Under the pieces are notes generated by a model, which was not told the DNA's origin, made no database searches, and worked only from the letters and a program-made list of their open reading frames with translations. A program made the translations under genes and the position numbers. A stretch of DNA of 9,437 nt, taken from positions 1 to 9,437 of the forward strand of contig CAIVQM010000450.1 in assembly GCA_903908025.1 (NCBI GenBank). Direction: 5' to 3'. Position 1 is the stretch's first letter; each line of letters opens with the position of its first letter. Source of the stretch: an uncultured bacterium (GTDB taxonomy: Bacteria > Actinomycetota > Actinomycetes > S36-B12). This document shows positions 5,904 through 9,437 of this stretch, one piece after another.

Positions 5904-6902
5904 TCAGACGGTGTAGACGTCGGCGAGCATGTCGGCCGGGTCAGGATCAGGGCTGTTGCGCGCGAACTCGATGGCATCGGTGATCTCGGCCTCAGTCTCG
6001 GCCCAGATCTGCGCGAAGTCCTCAGCGGTTGCGAGCCCTTCGACGACGCCCACGGTCTCGATCAGGCGGATCGCATCGCGCGACTGCCACGCCTCAACCT
6101 CAGCGGGATCGCGGTACTGGATGCGCATGCCCTTGATGCCCTGGTGATCGAAGTAGCGGTAGGTCTTGGCCTCGATCAGCGTCGGCCCACCACCGTTGCG
6201 AGCACGCTCAACGGCTTCGAGAGCCACAGCACGAACGGCCAGTGCATCCATGCCGTCCACGATGACACCGGGCATGCCGTACGACGCAGCCCGGTCGGCG
6301 ATGTTCTCGAGCTTCATGTGCTTCGACTGCGGTGTGAACTCCGCATAGCCGTTGTTCTCGCAGACGAGCACCATCGGAAGGTCCCAGACGGCCGCCATAT
6401 TCGCAGACTCATGGAAGGCACCAATGTTGGTCGCGCCATCTCCGAAGAAGGGGACCGCGACAGTGTCCTCACCGCGGTAGTAGCTGGCGAAGGCGGCGCC
6501 GACGGCGATGGGGATGCCGCCGCCGACGATCGCGTTGGCCCCGAGCATGCCTCGCGACATGTCGACGATGTGCATGCTGCCCCCGCGGCCCTTGCAGTAA
6601 CCGGTGGTCTTCCCGTACAGCTCTGCGAACATGGGGCGGAACTCCGCGCCCTTGGCGATCGCGTGCCCGTGGCCGCGATGCGTCGAGGTGATCTGGTCGT
6701 CGTCGCGCAGCGCCGACATGACGCCGGCCGCAACGGCCTCCTGGCCGACGTAGAGGTGCAGGAAGCCGGGCATGTCGCCTGACTCGACGAGCTTGCCGGC
6801 CGACTCCTCGAACCGGCGGATGCGTACCATCCGTCGATGCAGGTCGAGGACGACTTCGCGCGTGGGCGCAATGTCGCGAAGATCTTCGGTGGGTGTGGCC
6901 AT
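5904..6902 (-). CDS. TPP-dependent dehydrogenase E1 component, alpha subunit (acetoin / 2-oxoacid type)
   Basis: The 332-residue subunit holds the thiamine diphosphate site: GDGATN (residues 154-159) through CENN (181-184) is the standard TPP/Mg motif. Other marks are STHRGHGHAIAKG (73-85), GRGGSMHI (106-112) and ANAIVGGGIPIAVGAA (122-137). It decarboxylates the 2-oxoacid, or cleaves acetoin, and hands the acyl group to the lipoyl arm of E2. Details such as GANAIVGGGIPIAVGAA and FHESANMAAVWDLP look like AcoA-type enzymes, and the usual GH of the pyruvate-type phosphorylation loop reads YRYFDHQGI here. ATG at 6902 has GGGAG eight bases upstream. It is the first gene of the operon E1-alpha, E1-beta, E2, phosphatase and faces the ThuA gene across a shared promoter region. 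The E1-alpha call is firm; naming it acoA would go too far. Confidence 0.92.
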   Translation of the reverse strand: MATPTEDLRDIAPTREVVLDLHRRMVRIRRFEESAGKLVESGDMPGFLHLYVGQEAVAAGVMSALRDDDQITSTHRGHGHAIAKGAEFRPMFAELYGKTTGYCKGRGGSMHIVDMSRGMLGANAIVGGGIPIAVGAAFASYYRGEDTVAVPFFGDGATNIGAFHESANMAAVWDLPMVLVCENNGYAEFTPQSKHMKLENIADRAASYGMPGVIVDGMDALAVRAVALEAVERARNGGGPTLIEAKTYRYFDHQGIKGMRIQYRDPAEVEAWQSRDAIRLIETVGVVEGLATAEDFAQIWAETEAEITDAIEFARNSPDPDPADMLADVYTV

Positions 6903-7031
6903 CTGCGTCGCTCCCGCGGGTGGGTCGAGTTCGGCGTGTACTTAGAGCATTCAGACTATAGTAACTAGGACGTCCATGTAAGTGCACGGCCCCAACCGCC
7001 GCCTTGCGCGGCACTGCCTGACGGAGTGGCG
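6903..7031. promoter_or_regulatory. Divergent promoter region of the dehydrogenase operon (minus) and the ThuA gene (plus)
   Basis: This 129-base gap holds the only AT-rich patch in its neighbourhood, around 6940-6967. ACTATAGT (6955-6962) is self-complementary, so TATAGT can act as a -10 box on either strand. TAGTAACTA (6959-6967) is a 4+1+4 palindrome and GGACGTCC (6968-6975) an 8-base perfect palindrome directly after it; either could be an operator overlapping the promoter. No good -35 box is seen. GGAG at 7023-7026 is the ribosome binding site of the ThuA gene. Gene layout makes a promoter region likely; the specific elements are tentative. Confidence 0.55.
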
Positions 7032-7880
7032 ATGACCCGACGCATCCTGGTGATCACCGGCGGCCACCGTGTCGCCCTGGACGAATTCCTCGGGGCCATC
7101 GCCGAGATCTGCACCGAGCGCGACTGGGTCTGGGCCCACACGACGCAGCCGTCCGCGCAGGAGTGGCTCACCGGCGAGCTCTCCGGGCAGTGGGACGCCA
7201 TCCTCCTCCATGACATCCCGGGGCTGCGGCTCAAGCGCGGCGCCGAGCCCGTCATCGACGGGCCGGACCCGCAGAGCGCGGCGAACATGGTCAACCTGCT
7301 CGACGCCGGGCAGGGACTCGTTGTCCTCCACCATGCGATCTCGGCATGGCCGGGCTGGGAGGGCTGGGCCGAAGTCGTCGGTGCCCGGTTCCACTACCGA
7401 CCAGGTCGCCTGCGCGGTGTCGACCTGCCGTCGTCGGGTTACCGGATCGACCGGTTCACGGTGCAGGTCACGGATCCGCAGCATCCCATCTGCGTGGGCG
7501 TCACGGACTTCGAGATCGACGACGAGCTCTACTTCGCGCCGGTCCTCAATGACCGCATCCATCCCATTCTCAGCCAGGACGCGGACATGGACGGTGCCCT
7601 GTTCCAGGACACGTTCGACGAGGTCTCGAACGGCTCGTCCACTGGTGTCACCTGCGCGGACCGCAATCAGGACGGCGGACTGCACGGCGGCAGCTCACTC
7701 ATGGGCTGGACAACGACCGCGGGCAGCAGCCCCGTCGCCACCCTGCTCATGGGCGATGGCCCAAGCACGTTCGCGAACCCGATGTTCCGGCTCCTGCTGG
7801 GCAACGCACTGGAGTGGGCCAGCAGCGACGAGGCGCACGAGGCGGCACAGGCCGCTCCGTTCCCGATCCCGTTGCCGTAG
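7032..7880 (+). CDS. ThuA-like domain protein
   Basis: The 282-residue protein has the class-I-amidotransferase-like ThuA fold. The first strand is RRILVITGGHR (residues 3-13), then QWDAILLHDIPG (53-64), GLVVLHHAISAWPGWEGWAEVVGARFHY (split across 95-122, with His100/His101) and DDELYF (163-168) in place of the usual DELY motif. The C-terminal LLGNALEW helix is typical. No signal peptide is seen, so it is probably cytosolic. ThuA was named from a trehalose/maltose utilisation locus, and relatives are often next to sugar transporters and oxidoreductases; the reaction is not well settled. ATG at 7032 follows GGAG by five bases, better than the in-frame GTG at 7026. It stands convergent with a sugar-type ABC permease, 32 bases away, and divergent from the E1/E2 operon, which suggests a carbohydrate or polyol role. 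Family call good, function inferred. Confidence 0.85.
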   Translation: MTRRILVITGGHRVALDEFLGAIAEICTERDWVWAHTTQPSAQEWLTGELSGQWDAILLHDIPGLRLKRGAEPVIDGPDPQSAANMVNLLDAGQGLVVLHHAISAWPGWEGWAEVVGARFHYRPGRLRGVDLPSSGYRIDRFTVQVTDPQHPICVGVTDFEIDDELYFAPVLNDRIHPILSQDADMDGALFQDTFDEVSNGSSTGVTCADRNQDGGLHGGSSLMGWTTTAGSSPVATLLMGDGPSTFANPMFRLLLGNALEWASSDEAHEAAQAAPFPIPLP

Positions 7881-7912
7881 CGACACTGCGGCGGACGTCG
7901 AGTTCGTCTTCC

Positions 7913-8914
7913 CTAGCCGCGGCGGCGTGCGGTGCGCGCTGCGAGGGCCATGGCGACGATGAGGGCCACGCCGTTGAACAGCTGCGTGACGTAGGTCGGA
8001 GCGCCGGCAAGCTGCAGGCCCGTGACCCCCGTGGCCAGCAGGCCGATGGCGACGAGGGTGCCGAGGACGTTCACTCGACCCGGACGAATCTGCGTCGCGC
8101 CCAGGAACACTGCGGAGAATGCGGGGAGCAGGTAGTTCGTGCCGGAGTCCGGTGCGCCGTTGGCGTTCTGTGACAGGTAGACGATGCCCGCAAAACTCGC
8201 CACGACAGCGGACGCCACGAAGGACAGGGTGATGATGCGACCCACCTGGACGCCGGCGAGACGAGCAGCGACCGGGTTGCCGCCCACCGCGTAGAGGTAG
8301 CGCCCACCCGGCGTGTACTCGAGCATCCACCAGATAATCGCGGCCAGGATGCCTGCGTAGTAGACGGAGGCCGAGATGCCGAACCACTGCTGGCGAGCGA
8401 AGTCGAGGAAGGGCGCGTACCCGGCCTCGGGAAGCACCAACTGGCCACCGCCCGAGATCATGTACGCCACGGCCGCCAGGATCGAACTCATACCGAGGGT
8501 GCCGATGAACGAGTCAACCTTGAACTTGACGACCACCAGAGCATTGGCCAGCCCGATGATCGCACCGATGAGCAACGCGCCCGTGCAGGCGAACACGACT
8601 CCCTTGTGGTTGAGCAGGGCCCAGCCGGTGAAGCAAGCAGAGACCGTCAGAGCGCCGGCGATCGTCAGGTCGAATGCGCCCGCGGCCACGGGAATGATCA
8701 GGCCGAGCGCCACGATCGTGCTGATGGCCTGGAAGGACAGGATGGTCTTGGCGTTGTCCCACGAGAGGAACAGGTCCGGAATCCACAGCGAGAAGATGAT
8801 CGCAAGCGCCGCCCAGACGTAGATGCCGCTGTACTTGTCGAAGCCCAGGTTGATGCGACGCTTCGGCTTCGTCGTGGAGCCCTCGGGAGCGGGGGCGGTC
8901 TGCACGTCGGTCAT
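7913..8914 (-). CDS. ABC transporter permease, ribose/sugar type (RbsC-like)
   Basis: This 333-residue membrane protein has a charged cytosolic N-terminus (about residues 1-29, with KPKRR) followed by roughly eight to ten hydrophobic helices. It carries the marks of the BPD_transp_2 family: NAKTILSFQAISTIVALGLI, PVAAGAFDLTIAGALTVSA, the cytosolic coupling loop GGNPVAARLAGVQVGRI, and NYLLPAFSAVFLGATQ. It forms the channel of an importer for a sugar, polyol or similar small molecule in the cytoplasmic membrane. The ATG at 8914 has GGAG eight bases upstream; the frame is open to 9094 but that part overlaps the ATPase gene. It follows the ATPase by 37 bases in the same operon. No substrate-binding protein is visible; one would be expected upstream, beyond the right edge, or elsewhere. 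Length is complete for the family. Confidence 0.92.
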   Translation of the reverse strand: MTDVQTAPAPEGSTTKPKRRINLGFDKYSGIYVWAALAIIFSLWIPDLFLSWDNAKTILSFQAISTIVALGLIIPVAAGAFDLTIAGALTVSACFTGWALLNHKGVVFACTGALLIGAIIGLANALVVVKFKVDSFIGTLGMSSILAAVAYMISGGGQLVLPEAGYAPFLDFARQQWFGISASVYYAGILAAIIWWMLEYTPGGRYLYAVGGNPVAARLAGVQVGRIITLSFVASAVVASFAGIVYLSQNANGAPDSGTNYLLPAFSAVFLGATQIRPGRVNVLGTLVAIGLLATGVTGLQLAGAPTYVTQLFNGVALIVAMALAARTARRRG

Positions 8915-8951
8915 GTCATGAACTCCGGTTCGTCTCGGGCTGAGCTTCGGG

Positions 8952-9437
8952 TCAGGCAGCGGGTTCGGTGGTGTCGCGACCGATGGTGGCCGCCGTGATG
9001 TTGTCGGCAGTGATCTCCCTGCCGCGCAGAGTGCTGGCGACCTTGCCTCGGCGCATGATGATGACCCGGTCGCACACGCGCACCAGTTCCTCATGGTCAG
9101 TCGAGCAGACGAGGACCGCGGCGCCCTGAGCGGCTGCCTCGTCGATCAGCCGGTGGATATCGGCCTTGGCTCCGACATCGACGCCCTGAGTCGGCTCGTC
9201 GAGGATGAGAACCTCGGGCTCCTGGCGCAGCCAGCGCGCCAGGATCACCTTCTGCTGGTTGCCACCGGACAGCTGAGCCATCGTGTACTCGGTCTGACCA
9301 CCCGGCTTCACGGTCAGCTTGTCGAGCCAGATGCGCACATCGGCACGCTCCGGTCGACGGCGCAGGATGCCAGCGGTCATGTGACGGCCCGGATCGACCA
9401 GCGTGATGTTCTCCCGCAGCGTCTGGTCAAGCAACGA
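8952..9437 (-). CDS. Sugar ABC transporter ATP-binding protein, C-terminal part (5' end off right edge)
   Basis: The 161 visible residues are most of the second nucleotide-binding domain of a tandem ATPase of the RbsA/MglA/XylG kind, normally about 500 residues. The signature motif reads LSGGNQQKVILARWL, the form usual in the C-terminal half of these proteins, followed by Walker B VLILDEPTQGVDVGAK and the switch region CSTDHEELVRVCDRV. It would power the permease encoded just downstream. The frame is open to the window edge; a TTG at 9434 is not taken as a start because conserved domain sequence (ENITL and what precedes it) must continue upstream. The gene ends at TGA 8952-8954, 37 bases before the permease ATG. 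Substrate cannot be told from this fragment. Confidence 0.92.
   Translation of the reverse strand, partial: SLLDQTLRENITLVDPGRHMTAGILRRRPERADVRIWLDKLTVKPGGQTEYTMAQLSGGNQQKVILARWLRQEPEVLILDEPTQGVDVGAKADIHRLIDEAAAQGAAVLVCSTDHEELVRVCDRVIIMRRGKVASTLRGREITADNITAATIGRDTTEPAA

Noticed and set aside
6951..7685. Minus-strand open frame of 244 codons antisense to the ThuA gene
   Set aside because: It would extend the dehydrogenase operon upstream, but it has no plausible ribosome binding site or motif. The ThuA reading has family motifs and a good GGAG.
7881..7912. Possible terminator between the convergent ThuA and permease genes
   Set aside because: Only 32 bases, with no inverted repeat longer than what is common in GC-rich DNA and no T-run on either strand.
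7069..7962. Plus-strand open frame of 297 codons in another frame of the ThuA gene
   Set aside because: Ser/Arg/Thr-rich frame shadow; it also runs through the ThuA stop into the permease 3' end.
8915..9094. N-terminal extension of the permease by 60 codons
   Set aside because: It would overlap the ATPase 3' end and reads as Arg/Ser/Pro-rich sequence unlike a permease N-terminus; GGAG supports the ATG at 8914.
1..9437. tRNA genes, CRISPR repeats, insertion sequences or att-like sites
   Set aside because: No cloverleaf-like sequence, regularly spaced direct repeats, transposase motifs or terminal inverted repeats were seen on either strand.

Overview
The window is uniformly GC-rich and densely coded. 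It uses GTG as well as ATG starts, has many 4-base stop/start overlaps, and carries families common in Actinomycetota. I read it as chromosomal DNA of a free-living, metabolically versatile actinobacterium; genus cannot be set from sequence alone. I see no tRNA, rRNA, CRISPR array, transposase or phage gene.

Layout, left to right. (1) Bases 1-2085, minus strand: a tightly packed acyl-CoA module. Transcription order is a 71-residue uncharacterised protein, a medium-chain reductase of the CurA / leukotriene B4 12-hydroxydehydrogenase type, a zinc-ribbon/OB-fold (DUF35) protein, and a thiolase-superfamily enzyme that runs off the left edge. Junctions overlap by 4 bases or are a few bases apart, so this is almost certainly one operon. 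(2) 2086-2200: divergent control region. (3) 2201-2755, plus strand: a small VOC/glyoxalase-fold enzyme. (4) 2756-2867: convergent gap holding two copies of a palindromic repeat. (5) 2868-6902, minus strand: a four-gene operon, E1-alpha, E1-beta and lipoylated E2 of an acetoin/2-oxoacid dehydrogenase complex followed by a histidine-phosphatase-fold protein. No E3 (dihydrolipoamide dehydrogenase) gene is in view. (6) 6903-7031: second divergent control region. (7) 7032-7880, plus strand: a ThuA-like protein. (8) 7913-9437, minus strand: permease and partial ATPase of a ribose/sugar-type ABC importer, running off the right edge.

Taken together this looks like a catabolic island. A sugar- or polyol-type importer and a ThuA-like protein would deal with a small carbohydrate-like substrate. 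The E1/E2 complex would turn acetoin or a 2-oxoacid into an acyl-CoA. The reductase, thiolase/DUF35 pair and VOC enzyme look suited to acyl-CoA or enone intermediates. That these units serve one pathway is inference from proximity, supported only weakly by a similar 11-base motif in both divergent promoter regions. The genes are members of known families. The less ordinary points are the leading small protein, an E2 with two tandem E3-binding-like domains, a phosphatase lacking its second catalytic histidine, and the palindromic repeat pair.
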